A stretch of 64,000 bases of DNA from Luteimonas abyssi. GTDB lineage: Bacteria > Pseudomonadota > Gammaproteobacteria > Xanthomonadales > Xanthomonadaceae. The stretch lies in assembly GCF_001482195.1 (NCBI RefSeq), contig NZ_KQ759763.1, positions 2,567,924-2,631,923 on the forward strand, read 5' to 3'. Below are positions 27,007 to 35,540 of the stretch, piece by piece (position 1 is the stretch's first letter; each line of letters begins with the position of its first letter). Position numbers and translations under genes: made by a program. Below the pieces are notes generated by a model, which saw only the letters and a program-made list of their open reading frames with translations, was not told the origin of the DNA and did no database searches.

Positions 27007-27378
27007 ATGACGCAGGCGACCCACGCCGACTTCGCCCAACGACTGCAGACCGCACTCGATGCCTCCGGCATCGCCGCGGGCCGCCGCCGGACCGCCACGC
27101 TGGCCGAACTGCACGGCGTCAGCCGCGAGACCGCACGCAAATGGCTGTCCGGGCTGGCGCTGCCGGAACTGGAGCGAATGATCGAGCTGGCGCTGCACCA
27201 CCACGTCAGCTTCGAGTGGCTCGCGACCGGCCGCGGCGAACCCACGCGCGAGGGGCTGTCCGTGCGCGACGCATCGCTCAAGTACGGCGATCCTGACGAA
27301 GCCCGGCTGCTGCACCTGATCCGCGGCCTGTCGCGCAAACAGCGCCGCGCCCTGATCGACCTGCTCGACGCCCACTGA
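27007..27378 (+). CDS. Phage-repressor-like HTH protein
   Basis: A 123-residue protein with an N-terminal Cro/CI-type helix-turn-helix: RRRTATLAELHGVSRETARKWLSG (about 26-49), then ELALHHHVSFEWLATGRGEP, a signature of small phage-repressor-like proteins. The C-terminal 45 residues are charged and helical (RLLHLIRGLSRKQRRALIDLL). No peptidase domain as in full CI/LexA repressors. ATG at 27007 chosen; a TTG at 26986 is less likely because it lies in the terminator T-run. Confidence 0.75.
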   Translation: MTQATHADFAQRLQTALDASGIAAGRRRTATLAELHGVSRETARKWLSGLALPELERMIELALHHHVSFEWLATGRGEPTREGLSVRDASLKYGDPDEARLLHLIRGLSRKQRRALIDLLDAH

Positions 27379-27412
27379 AGCCGACCGCGCCGTCCGCGTC
27401 GCGTCCGCCGGG

Positions 27413-27447
27413 TTGCCCGCAGCAGCCAATGCGTGTATTTACACGCA
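27413..27447 (+). promoter_or_regulatory. MarR promoter with overlapping palindromic operator
   Basis: -35-like TTGCCC (27413-27418), 17 bases, then -10-like TATTTA (27436-27441). A perfect 8-bp inverted repeat, TGCGTGTA-TT-TACACGCA (27430-27447), covers the -10 and ends one base before the marR ATG. The spacing puts the transcription start at about 27448-27449, i.e. on the start codon. Inference: autorepression and a leaderless mRNA. Confidence 0.6.
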
Positions 27448-27448
27448 C

Positions 27449-27898
27449 ATGGACATCTCCACCGAACTCGCGCACAGCGCCTGCTCCTGCTTCCAGGCCC
27501 GGCGGCTGTCACGCCTGCTGACCCAACGCTACGACCGCGCCTTCGCTCCGCTCGGGATCACGGTCAACCAGTACGCGTTGCTGCGCCACGCCGACGCCGG
27601 GCCCACGCCCACCATCACCGCCCTCGCCGCCCGGCTCGGCATGGAGCGCAGCACCCTCAGCCGCGAACTGCGGGCGCTCGAGCAGGCCGGCTGGATCGCC
27701 CTGCGGGCGGGCCGCGACGCGCGCGCGCGCGAAGTCGTCGTGACCCCGGCCGGTGCGCGGCTGCTCCGCCGTGCGGCGACGCAGTGGCAGCAGGCGCAGG
27801 CGGCCACCGAAGATGCGCTGGGCATCGACACGGTGCGCCAGCTCAACACCCTGCTCGACACCCTCGCCCGACGCCTTTCGGAGCCGTCGCTGTCATGA
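27449..27898 (+). CDS. MarR-family transcriptional regulator
   Basis: A 149-residue winged-helix regulator: dimer helices at both ends, HTH about 50-75 (TPTITALAARLGMERSTLSRELRALEQAGWI) and wing (RAGRDARAREVVVTPAG). Two Cys close together (ACSCF, residues 11 and 13) could respond to oxidation; this is speculative. ATG at 27449 directly follows an 18-bp palindrome and has no Shine-Dalgarno sequence. The stop overlaps the MFS gene start (ATGA), so regulator and pump are coupled; the pump is the probable target. Confidence 0.9.
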   Translation: MDISTELAHSACSCFQARRLSRLLTQRYDRAFAPLGITVNQYALLRHADAGPTPTITALAARLGMERSTLSRELRALEQAGWIALRAGRDARAREVVVTPAGARLLRRAATQWQQAQAATEDALGIDTVRQLNTLLDTLARRLSEPSLS

Positions 27899-29190
27899 CC
27901 CCGCCTGGCCCGCCCCCGTCACCGTCGACCGCCACCACCCCGATCTGGCCATTGGTCGCCGCCGCCACCCTGATCCTGATGGTCACCATGGGGATCCGGC
28001 AATCGCTGGGGCTGTTCGTGCAGCCGCTGGCGCTGGACGTGGGCCTGAGCATCGCCCAGATCAGCTTCGCGCTCGCGGTCGCGCAACTGGTCTGGGGACT
28101 GGCGCAGCCGGCGTTCGGCGCCGCGGCCGACCACTACGGCCCGGGCCGGGTGCTGGTGATCGGCGGCTTGCTGATGGCGCTCGGGCTGGCGTTGGCGCCG
28201 CTGTTCCCGGGGCCGTGGGGCCTGGTGATGACGCTCGGCCTGCTGTCGGCCGCCGGTGCCGGCGCCGGCAGCTTCTCGGTGCTGATCGGCGCGACCGCGC
28301 AGCGCATCCCGGCGGAGCGACGCTCGATGACCGCCGGCACCATCAATGCCGGCGGCTCGTTCGGCCAGTTCCTGTTCGCCCCGCTGACCCAGGCCGCGAT
28401 CGGCGCATTCGGCTGGGCGGTGGCGCTGTGGACCCTGGCCCTGGCCACGCTGGCCACCCTCCCCCTGGCGCGGCCGCTGCGGGGCCGGGCCGCGGCGGCA
28501 CCCGCATCGACCGCGGTGCCGTCACCGGCGGCGACGCCTGCGCCGTCGCGGGAGGGCACCGCTGCCGAGCCGGCGGTCCCGGGCCTGCGCGCGCAACTGG
28601 CGATGGCGGTGCGCGATCGCAGCTACTGGCTGTTGCACCTGGGCTTCTTCACCTGCGGGTTCCACATCGCGTTCATGGTCACCCATCTGCCGACCGAGAT
28701 CGCGCTCTGCGGACTGTCGGAAGGCGTCTCGGCGACGTCGCTGGCGTTGATCGGGCTGTTCAACGTCGGCGGCAGCCTGGCGGCCGGCTGGCTGGGGCAG
28801 CGCTACCGCATGAAGATGCTGCTGGCGGCGATGTACGCCAGCCGCGCGGCGCTGATCGTGATCTATCTGATGTCGCCGCCCACGCCGACCACGTTCTATC
28901 TGTTCGCCGCCGGCCTGGGCGCGACCTGGCTGGCGACGGTGCCACCCACCGCCGGGCTGGTCGGCAAGCTGTTCGGCCCTCGCTATCTCGGCACCCTGTT
29001 CGGCCTGACCCTGGTCAGCCACCAGATCGGCGGGTTTCTGGGCGCGTGGACCGGCGGCCTCGCGCTCGAGGCGCTGGGCGACTACACGGTGATCTGGTAC
29101 GCGGACATCGCCTTGGCGCTGATCGCCGCCGTGGCCCATCTGCCGATCCGCGAGGCCCGGGTGCGGCGCACGGCGCTGGCGCCCGCCTAG
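27895..29190 (+). CDS. MFS transporter (oxalate/formate- or cyanate-type)
   Basis: A 431-residue transporter with 12 hydrophobic helices in two halves joined by an Ala/Pro-rich loop (about 195-225). The motif-A-like loop after helix 2 reads GAAADHYGPGRVLVIGG. The first helix, TLILMVTMGIRQSLGLFVQPL, resembles the OFA/monocarboxylate-like MFS group, so an organic-anion exporter or exchanger is more likely than a sugar porter. It is coupled to marR by ATGA. Confidence 0.88.
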   Translation: MTPPGPPPSPSTATTPIWPLVAAATLILMVTMGIRQSLGLFVQPLALDVGLSIAQISFALAVAQLVWGLAQPAFGAAADHYGPGRVLVIGGLLMALGLALAPLFPGPWGLVMTLGLLSAAGAGAGSFSVLIGATAQRIPAERRSMTAGTINAGGSFGQFLFAPLTQAAIGAFGWAVALWTLALATLATLPLARPLRGRAAAAPASTAVPSPAATPAPSREGTAAEPAVPGLRAQLAMAVRDRSYWLLHLGFFTCGFHIAFMVTHLPTEIALCGLSEGVSATSLALIGLFNVGGSLAAGWLGQRYRMKMLLAAMYASRAALIVIYLMSPPTPTTFYLFAAGLGATWLATVPPTAGLVGKLFGPRYLGTLFGLTLVSHQIGGFLGAWTGGLALEALGDYTVIWYADIALALIAAVAHLPIREARVRRTALAPA

Positions 29191-29203
29191 GGCCGGACCG
29201 CGC

Positions 29204-29695
29204 TCAGGCCGCCAGGCACTGCGCGCAGGTGCCGTGGACTTCCAGGATCTGCGCACGCGGCGCAAAGCCCAATCCGCGGGCACGGGCGTCGAGCAGGTCG
29301 ACGATCTCCGCGTCCTCCAGTTCGGTGGCGCTCTGGCAGGTATCGCAGATCAGGAACGGCACCGAGTGCCGGCTGCTGCTGGGGTGATGGCAGGCGACGA
29401 AGGCGTTGATGGATTCCAGCTTGTGGATGAAGCCGTTCTCGAGCAGGAAGTCCAGCGCCCGGTAGACCGTGGGCGGCGCGGCCGCGCCGGGGCCGTCGCC
29501 GGTGCGGACCATCTCCAGCAGATCGTAGGCCTTGAGCGGCTTGCCTGCGTGGGCCACCAGGCTCAGCACGTAGGCGCGGATGGGGGTCAACCTCAGGCCG
29601 CGGCTGGTGCAGGCACGCTCCACAGCGGCCACGAAGCCTTTTGCGTCGTGGACGTGGTGCTTGGGATCGGTACAGGCATGGACGTCTTCGTTCAT
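29204..29695 (-). CDS. zur: Zinc uptake regulator (Fur family)
   Basis: A 163-residue Fur-family repressor. N-terminal winged helix (SRGLRLTPIRAYVLSLV, PPTVYRALDFLLENGFIHKLES) and a C-terminal dimer domain with a structural zinc site of four Cys: Cys117/Cys120 (CDTC) and Cys157/Cys160 (CAQC). The AFVACHHPSSSRHSVPFLIC segment resembles the Zur regulatory site better than Fur's. Zinc-loaded Zur blocks zinc-uptake genes; the Zur-like box at 24084 is a candidate target. It is convergent with the MFS gene (13-base gap). The N-terminal His/Cys stretch (HACTDPKHHVH) is unusual. Confidence 0.9.
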   Translation of the reverse strand: MNEDVHACTDPKHHVHDAKGFVAAVERACTSRGLRLTPIRAYVLSLVAHAGKPLKAYDLLEMVRTGDGPGAAAPPTVYRALDFLLENGFIHKLESINAFVACHHPSSSRHSVPFLICDTCQSATELEDAEIVDLLDARARGLGFAPRAQILEVHGTCAQCLAA

Positions 29696-29812
29696 GCCCC
29701 CATGATGGTGGCGCGGCCAGCGGAATTCAAAGCGGCGTCGGAACCCGCTCCCGGCAAGGCCGGCCGGGTGCCTGCGCCGCCGGACTGGCGCCCACGGCTC
29801 GCCGATGCCCGA

Positions 29813-31213
29813 TCAACCCTGGATCATGCCCAGCGCCGTATCGATCCGCGCCAGCGCGGTGTCGCGCCCGGCCAGATACACGGTGTGGCCGATGTCGGGG
29901 CTGACCTGGGTGCCGGTGATCGCCACCCGCATCGGCTGGGCGATCTTGCCCATGCCGAGCGCCAGCGTTTCGGCGGTCGCGCGCAGGGCGTCGTTGATCG
30001 CCTCGGGCGTCCATTCGTCCAGCGCGGCCAGGCGCGCGCGAACATCGTCGAGCGCGGCGCGCGCTTCGGGTTTCAGGTGCTTGGCCACGGCCTTGTCGTC
30101 ATACGCGGTCAGCGGGCCGTACCAGACCGCCGCGCGCTCGGCCATCTCGGCCAGCGTCTGCACGCGGTCGCGCAAGGCGACCACCACGTCGGCCGGCGCG
30201 GGGCCGGCGGCAATGTCGTAGCCGGCCTGTTCGAGGTGCCACCGCAGGTGCGCGGCGACGGCGTCCGGCGCATCGGTCTTGAGGTACTGCTGGTTGAGCC
30301 AGCCGAGCTTGGCCGGATCCAGGCGCGAGGCCTTGGCATTGACATCGGCCAGGTCGAACAGGGCGGTCATTTCGGCGATCGAGAAGATCTCCTGGTCGCC
30401 GTGCGACCAGCCCAGCCGGACCAGGTAGTTCAGCAGCGCGTGCGGCAGGTAGCCGGCATCGCGGTACTGCATGACGTCGGCCGCACCGGTGCGCTTGGAC
30501 AGCTTGGCGCCGTGCTCGTCGAGGATCATCGGCAGGTGCGAGAACGCCGGCACCGGCGCGCCCAGCGCGCGGTAGATGTTGATCTGGCGCGGGGTATTGT
30601 TGACGTGGTCGTCGCCGCGGACCACGTCGGTGATGCCCATGTCGATGTCGTCGACCACCACGGCGAAGTTGTAGGTCGGATAGCCGTCCGGCCGGAAGAT
30701 CACCAGGTCGTCGAGTTCGCTGTTGGCGATCTCGATGCGGCCCTTGACCTTGTCGTCCCAGGCCACGGTGCCGTCGAGCGGATTCTTCAGCCGGATCACC
30801 CGGTTCGGGTCGTCGCGGTACGGCGCGTTCTGCTCGCGGTAGGCGCCGTTGTAGCGCGGCTTGTCGCCGGCAGCCATGGCCGCTTCGCGCATGGCGTCGA
30901 GCTCGGCGCGCGTTTCGTAGGCGTAGTACGCATGCCCGCTGGCGAGCAACTGCTCGGCCACCTCACGGTAGCGGTCCACGCGCGCGGTCTGGTAGGTCGG
31001 GCCCTCGTCGTAATCCAGGCCCAACCAGGCCATCGCCTCCAGGATCGCGTCGATCGCGCCCTGGGTGCTGCGCTCGCGGTCGGTGTCCTCGATGCGCAGC
31101 ACGAACTGCCCGCCGGCGCGGCGCGCGGCCAGCCAGCAGTACAGCGCGGTACGCGCGCCGCCGATGTGCAGGTAGCCGGTGGGACTGGGGGCGAAGCGGG
31201 TACGGACGGTCAT
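29813..31213 (-). CDS. gltX: Glutamate--tRNA ligase
   Basis: A 466-residue class I aminoacyl-tRNA synthetase that charges tRNA-Glu. The HIGH motif is in [16 protein letters not shown] (about 10-25) and the KMSKS-equivalent is KLSKRTGA (about 240). The catalytic domain with [11 protein letters not shown] follows the HIGH motif, and the C-terminal anticodon-binding helical domain extends to the end. Full family length. It is divergent from lpxH with 153 bases between. Confidence 0.97.
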   Translation of the reverse strand: MTVRTRFAPSPTGYLHIGGARTALYCWLAARRAGGQFVLRIEDTDRERSTQGAIDAILEAMAWLGLDYDEGPTYQTARVDRYREVAEQLLASGHAYYAYETRAELDAMREAAMAAGDKPRYNGAYREQNAPYRDDPNRVIRLKNPLDGTVAWDDKVKGRIEIANSELDDLVIFRPDGYPTYNFAVVVDDIDMGITDVVRGDDHVNNTPRQINIYRALGAPVPAFSHLPMILDEHGAKLSKRTGAADVMQYRDAGYLPHALLNYLVRLGWSHGDQEIFSIAEMTALFDLADVNAKASRLDPAKLGWLNQQYLKTDAPDAVAAHLRWHLEQAGYDIAAGPAPADVVVALRDRVQTLAEMAERAAVWYGPLTAYDDKAVAKHLKPEARAALDDVRARLAALDEWTPEAINDALRATAETLALGMGKIAQPMRVAITGTQVSPDIGHTVYLAGRDTALARIDTALGMIQG

Positions 31214-31366
31214 GGGCGCGGACTGGCGGGGAAACCGCGCATTTTACGGGACGGCGCCTGCGCCGGCCCGGCACGGGTGGACGACGTGCCCTGCACGCGG
31301 TGCCAGCCGCGCCCGGACGACCCGCGCCGAGGCGGGCGCCGCGGACACGGCAGGTATCATCGCGCC

Positions 31367-32089
31367 ATGAGCACCCTGTTCGTTTCCGACCTGCATCTCG
31401 ACCCGGCACGCCCGGAGATCACCCGCCTGTTCGGCGCCTTCCTCGAGGGCGAGGCGCGCCAGGCCGACGCGTTGTACATCCTCGGCGACCTGTTCGAGTC
31501 CTGGGTCGGCGACGACGACCCGTCCGAGGCCGGCGCTTACGTGGCCGAACGCACCAAGGCACTCGCCGACACCGGCGTGCCGGTCGCGTTCATGCACGGC
31601 AACCGCGACTTTCTGCTGGGCGAGGCCTATGCCCGCCGCGCCGGCATGACCCTGCTGCCCGACCCCACGGTGATCGACCTGTACGACCGACCGGTGCTGC
31701 TGACCCACGGCGACCTGCTGTGCACCGACGACGTCGAATACCAGCAGATCCGCCGTCAGACCCGCGACCCGCAATGGCAGGCGCAGATGCTGGCACAGCC
31801 GCTGGCCGCACGCCTGGCGTTCGCCGCCCAGGCTCGCGCCGCCAGCCAGGCGCGCCAGGGCGAGATGAAGTCCGCCGGGACGATGGAAACCATCACCGAT
31901 GTCGCGCCGGCCACGGTGGACCAGTTCTTCGAGCGCCACGGCGTCGACACCATGATCCACGGCCACACCCCCCGCCCCGCCATCCACACCCTCGACGGCG
32001 GCCGCCGCCGCATCGTGCTCGGCGACTGGTTCGAGCAGGGTTCGGTGCTGCGGATCGACGGCGATGAGGTCCGGCTCGGCGGGCTGTAG
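31367..32089 (+). CDS. lpxH: UDP-2,3-diacylglucosamine diphosphatase
   Basis: A 240-residue metallophosphoesterase that hydrolyses UDP-2,3-diacylglucosamine to lipid X plus UMP in lipid A synthesis at the inner membrane. Metal motifs: FVSDLHLD (Asp8, His10), LGDLFESWVGDDD, MHGNRDFLLG, LTHGDLLCTDD, and IHGHTPRPA. A family-typical helical cap contains the positively charged RRQTRDPQW. It is convergent with lanM, with a 34-base gap. Confidence 0.95.
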   Translation: MSTLFVSDLHLDPARPEITRLFGAFLEGEARQADALYILGDLFESWVGDDDPSEAGAYVAERTKALADTGVPVAFMHGNRDFLLGEAYARRAGMTLLPDPTVIDLYDRPVLLTHGDLLCTDDVEYQQIRRQTRDPQWQAQMLAQPLAARLAFAAQARAASQARQGEMKSAGTMETITDVAPATVDQFFERHGVDTMIHGHTPRPAIHTLDGGRRRIVLGDWFEQGSVLRIDGDEVRLGGL

Positions 32090-32123
32090 ACGCCGGAGGG
32101 GCGTTCGGCGCGCGCCGCCCCCG

Positions 32124-35012
32124 TCAGGCCAACGCGCCGACCTTGGCTGCATCCACATCGGCGAGCAGGCGCGGCGATGGAACGGCCAGGCTCTCCAGCA
32201 GCAGCGGCGACGGCAAGCGGCAATCCGGATGCAGCCGATTGAGGAAGTGGACCGTTCCCGACACTCCGCTCATCAAGCCCGGAGTGTAGGTGTCGCGAGC
32301 CAACCCGCCCACTGCGCCGTCGTACTCCTCCATTGCCGAAACGATGCGCGCGCCAGGCGGCAGCGGATCCTCCTGCTGAAGCGCCGGGTCCAGCGCCCGG
32401 GCACGCGTCAGCAATTCCCAAAGACTCAGATCGCCGTGGCACAAGGTGTGGCTGATGCCCCAGCCGCGGCGATCGGCGGCGCGCACGGCGCGGCGCAACG
32501 TGTCGAGATGACGCCTTTCCCCGGTGCGCGCGTAGAGATCGCAGGCCGCCAGCCCGATCCCGACACTGCCGTGACACCACGTATCGGGAAAGTCGCCCGT
32601 CCCGGGCTTGCGTACGTCGACCCAGTCCTGCGCCGCCGCGTCGTAGAGCCCGTCCTCGAAGACGAACGCGTCCTCGGCGAGGGCGGCCCAGCGCGTCCGG
32701 TCGGCCGCGGTGCCCGCAGCACTCAAGGCCAACCGGGCGAGCGCCCAACCGCTGCCGGTGGCGCCGTGGGCGAAGCCGCCCAGAGGGTGGTGGAAGATCG
32801 CACTCGGCCAGCGCGCACCTTCGGCATCGACGATCGCGGTCGCCTCCAGGCAACGGCCCGCCTGCGCAGCCAGGTCGAGCCAGCGCTCGTCGCCATCCGC
32901 CTCGGCCAACTGCAACAGCGGCACGATGGCCCCGCTCACGCCTTCGAGCAGGTCCAGGTTGCCCTGCGTGGAAAAGCCACGTGCCTTGATTCCGGCTGCG
33001 CTGTGTTGCGCTCTCGCCAGCATGTCCGGATCGCCGTCGAGACCGTACAGGGTCAGCCAGACCAGAACCTGCGAACCCAGACCGATGAAACCGCCCACCG
33101 CGTCGATCGGTTCGCGCAGCTCCAGCGCATGGGTCACCCGCGCCGCACCTTCGATCGCAGCATCGAGGCCTTCGACCGGGTCCGCACGCCCAAGGCGCAT
33201 TTCGTGGCGATAGCCCGCCAACGCGACCACGATGCCGCCAAGGCCGATGTAGAGATCCGACTGCAATGTCCGCATGGTCCAGCCCTCGGCGCCAAGCACC
33301 GGGCTGATCCACGCCCGGGTGCCGTCGTCTCCGTGCACCGACAGCCGTAACAGTTTCTCCACCGTGGCGGCCGCCAACGCGCGTCGACGCGCGTCGAAAT
33401 CGCGCGCGTGCGGAGACTGGGCGATGATGTCGCGCGGTGCGCCCTGACGGTCGGCCAGGCGACCGTTGAGATACGCGGTGACCAGCGCGCCGCGAATGGT
33501 CAGCTCCTCCATCTCCAGGCGCATCCCGCGCCAGCTTCGGAGCACGCCGTCGATATCGACGGCGCCCAGCCGCTCGGAGAACACCGGAATGTCGCCGAGC
33601 CGCATGTCCTCCACCTCGGCATCGATGGTCGACGCATCGCCCGGCGCCACCGGCAGCACCTCCGCATTGCGGCGCAGGATGTCGCGAGCGCGCGCCAGCG
33701 CCGACGGCTCGTCGTGGAGCGAGGCCGGATGCCAGAGCATCCGCATCACTTCCCAGTACGCCTGGGTGGGCCGTCGGATCCGACGGGCCACGCAACCGGT
33801 GAAGGGCGCCAGCAGCGGGCGCAACGCGTCCTTGCGATCCAGTGTCTGCAGGCGCCGGGTGAGATCGGCGAACCCCTCGACGACATGGTTCCAGTGCTGC
33901 GAGATATCCGGATGCGGACAAGGATGATTGCGCGCCGCGGGCAGGTCGACTTCGGCCAGCGCCATGCGCGCCGAGTCGGTCCCGGCACCGGCCAGCAACG
34001 GAACCCGGATCTTCGGCTGCTCTCCGGGCAACGCACCGGCGGCGGAAATATCGACGCCGTGCAGACCGAGCATCGGCGCGCGGAACGGCACCAGACCGGT
34101 CCGTAGCACCGACGTGGTGATCAGTTGCATGGCCGCGTCCACCGCCGCACCCACCTCGCCCGGCGCCACCGCCACTTCCGGTGCGAGCAGGCTCTCCACG
34201 TCGACCGCCACCGGCACCGGCCCGACGGCGACGATGTTCTCGTGATGCAGGTCGGTCCCGCCGAGCAGGCGCATCGCCGCCAGCCAGTGGCCGATACCGC
34301 GATAGAAGGTGGCCAGCTCGGCCTCACCCTCGCAATAGCGATGAGCGGCGAAGGCACTCCAGCCGTAGCCATCGCGTGCCAGCGACGTCGGCACCCGGAT
34401 ACGGTCGGGCGCATCACCGAGGACGCGTTGGAGAAAACCTTCCAGAGCGATGTCGATCTCGACCGGGCGCGGCTTATACATGACACGGCCTGCCTCGAAG
34501 ACGATCTGAGCCACCGCCTGGCCGCGGTTGTGCACGTCGCCTTCGCCCAGTTGCAGCGCGCGCAGCGCGCCCTCGGGCGCGCCGATCAGCCCGCCCAGTT
34601 GAGGCCGGTCGGCGACCAGGCGACGCACGATCAACGCCAGCCCCTCGGCCTGCTGGTCCAGCGTGCGCTGCAGGCGTGGCCGCAACACGGGATAGCGCGT
34701 GTCGAGATGATCGAGAAACGCCGGGCGGCAGGCGAGCGCGACGAACTCGTCGAAGCGCGCGCGCTCGTCGGCGGCGCGCAGTTGTCCGCCCAACTGCGCG
34801 GCGTGCAGTTCCAGCAACAGCACCCGGTTGAGCTTGCGCCGGGCATTTCCGGTCAGGGCCTGGTGGGCTGCCGCCGATACGATCGCGCGTTCCTCGTCGT
34901 CCAGGCCGCGCGACGCGTCGTCCAATCGGGCGTCGAGCCGGCTACGCGCATCCACGATGACGGTGTCGATCACACGGTCGAACGCGGCCGCGCCTGTCTG
35001 TTCTTCGTCCAT
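32124..35012 (-). CDS. lanM: Class II lanthipeptide synthetase LanM
   Basis: A 962-residue bifunctional LanM. The N-terminal dehydratase domain carries RVMYKPRPVEID (Lys180 region), DLHHENIVAVG (about 254) and VAVDVESLL (about 270), matching the kinase-like motifs that phosphorylate and eliminate Ser/Thr. The C-terminal LanC cyclase domain (about 590-962) has zinc ligands Cys813 (DTWCHGSVGIGL), Cys858 and His859 (TLCHGDLSLWELL). Nothing essential appears missing. The start at MDEEQTG (35012) is preferred over an upstream Arg-rich extension. It follows lanA by 133 bases on the same strand. Expected to install lanthionines on the lanA product. Confidence 0.93.
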   Translation of the reverse strand: MDEEQTGAAAFDRVIDTVIVDARSRLDARLDDASRGLDDEERAIVSAAAHQALTGNARRKLNRVLLLELHAAQLGGQLRAADERARFDEFVALACRPAFLDHLDTRYPVLRPRLQRTLDQQAEGLALIVRRLVADRPQLGGLIGAPEGALRALQLGEGDVHNRGQAVAQIVFEAGRVMYKPRPVEIDIALEGFLQRVLGDAPDRIRVPTSLARDGYGWSAFAAHRYCEGEAELATFYRGIGHWLAAMRLLGGTDLHHENIVAVGPVPVAVDVESLLAPEVAVAPGEVGAAVDAAMQLITTSVLRTGLVPFRAPMLGLHGVDISAAGALPGEQPKIRVPLLAGAGTDSARMALAEVDLPAARNHPCPHPDISQHWNHVVEGFADLTRRLQTLDRKDALRPLLAPFTGCVARRIRRPTQAYWEVMRMLWHPASLHDEPSALARARDILRRNAEVLPVAPGDASTIDAEVEDMRLGDIPVFSERLGAVDIDGVLRSWRGMRLEMEELTIRGALVTAYLNGRLADRQGAPRDIIAQSPHARDFDARRRALAAATVEKLLRLSVHGDDGTRAWISPVLGAEGWTMRTLQSDLYIGLGGIVVALAGYRHEMRLGRADPVEGLDAAIEGAARVTHALELREPIDAVGGFIGLGSQVLVWLTLYGLDGDPDMLARAQHSAAGIKARGFSTQGNLDLLEGVSGAIVPLLQLAEADGDERWLDLAAQAGRCLEATAIVDAEGARWPSAIFHHPLGGFAHGATGSGWALARLALSAAGTAADRTRWAALAEDAFVFEDGLYDAAAQDWVDVRKPGTGDFPDTWCHGSVGIGLAACDLYARTGERRHLDTLRRAVRAADRRGWGISHTLCHGDLSLWELLTRARALDPALQQEDPLPPGARIVSAMEEYDGAVGGLARDTYTPGLMSGVSGTVHFLNRLHPDCRLPSPLLLESLAVPSPRLLADVDAAKVGALA

Positions 35013-35115
35013 GCCCTGCTCCGCAATCTCTTCGGCACCCCTGCGCTGTCCGCTCGCATCGGCGCACCGGGAAAGCGTGCGACCGGCAGCAAGCGCCGGT
35101 CGCACGCCACGTGAA

Positions 35116-35137
35116 AACGGGCCCTTCAGGACCCGTT
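35116..35137 (-). terminator. Hairpin between lanA and lanM (attenuating terminator)
   Basis: Read on the minus strand, AACGGGTCC-TGAA-GGGCCCGTT folds into a 9-bp stem (one G-U pair) with a 4-base loop, followed by TTC. It lies 8 bases past the lanA stop. Partial termination here would make more precursor than synthetase mRNA, as is usual in lanthipeptide operons. Confidence 0.55.
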
Positions 35138-35145
35138 GGAGCGTA

Positions 35146-35334
35146 CTAGCAACATTGGATGGGGCTGGACGCCGTACAGGAACTGCACTGGGTCAGGAGG
35201 AAGAAATCCCGGTGCGTCATCGCCGCTTCGGTCGCCGCGATGCCCTCCACGTACAGCGAACCCGCCGGGTTCTCGTAACCTTCCACGCTGTCGGCACCGC
35301 TCAGCCAGCCGTTGACGATGTCTTCGTGCTGCAT
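35146..35334 (-). CDS. lanA: Lanthipeptide precursor LanA
   Basis: A 62-residue peptide with an acidic leader (MQHEDIVNGWLSGADSVEGY, then NPAGSLYVEGIAATEAAM) and a Cys/Ser/Thr-rich end: residues 48-62 hold Cys50, Cys53, Cys61, Cys62 plus Thr48, Ser51, Ser52, Thr54, Ser56, Ser57. The terminal CC pair recalls lacticin 481/nukacin-type class II peptides. No double-glycine cleavage site is present; candidates are the small residues near GIAATEAA. AAGGAG lies 8 bases before the ATG. LanM immediately downstream should use it as substrate. The ring pattern cannot be deduced from sequence alone. Confidence 0.85.
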   Translation of the reverse strand: MQHEDIVNGWLSGADSVEGYENPAGSLYVEGIAATEAAMTHRDFFLLTQCSSCTASSPIQCC

Positions 35335-35540
35335 GTCGTATCTCCTTGACGTTGGTCACCTGCGAAAGTCCGCCTGCACATCCGCGGAAAGACATGGCTC
35401 GACCTTCCTGTCGAACGCACACACGGCTGCTTGATGGGGCGCCGGTACCGCTCCACCGCCACGGCAATGCGCCCCGACTCAATACTGGCGCCTGCCCGCG
35501 AGCGATTCCACGATACCCGTCACACTCGGCAGTGCGTGTT

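Noticed and set aside
29234..32089. Long plus-strand open frame across zur, gltX and into lpxH
   Set aside because: Antisense to zur and gltX; only its end, in frame from 31367, is real (lpxH).
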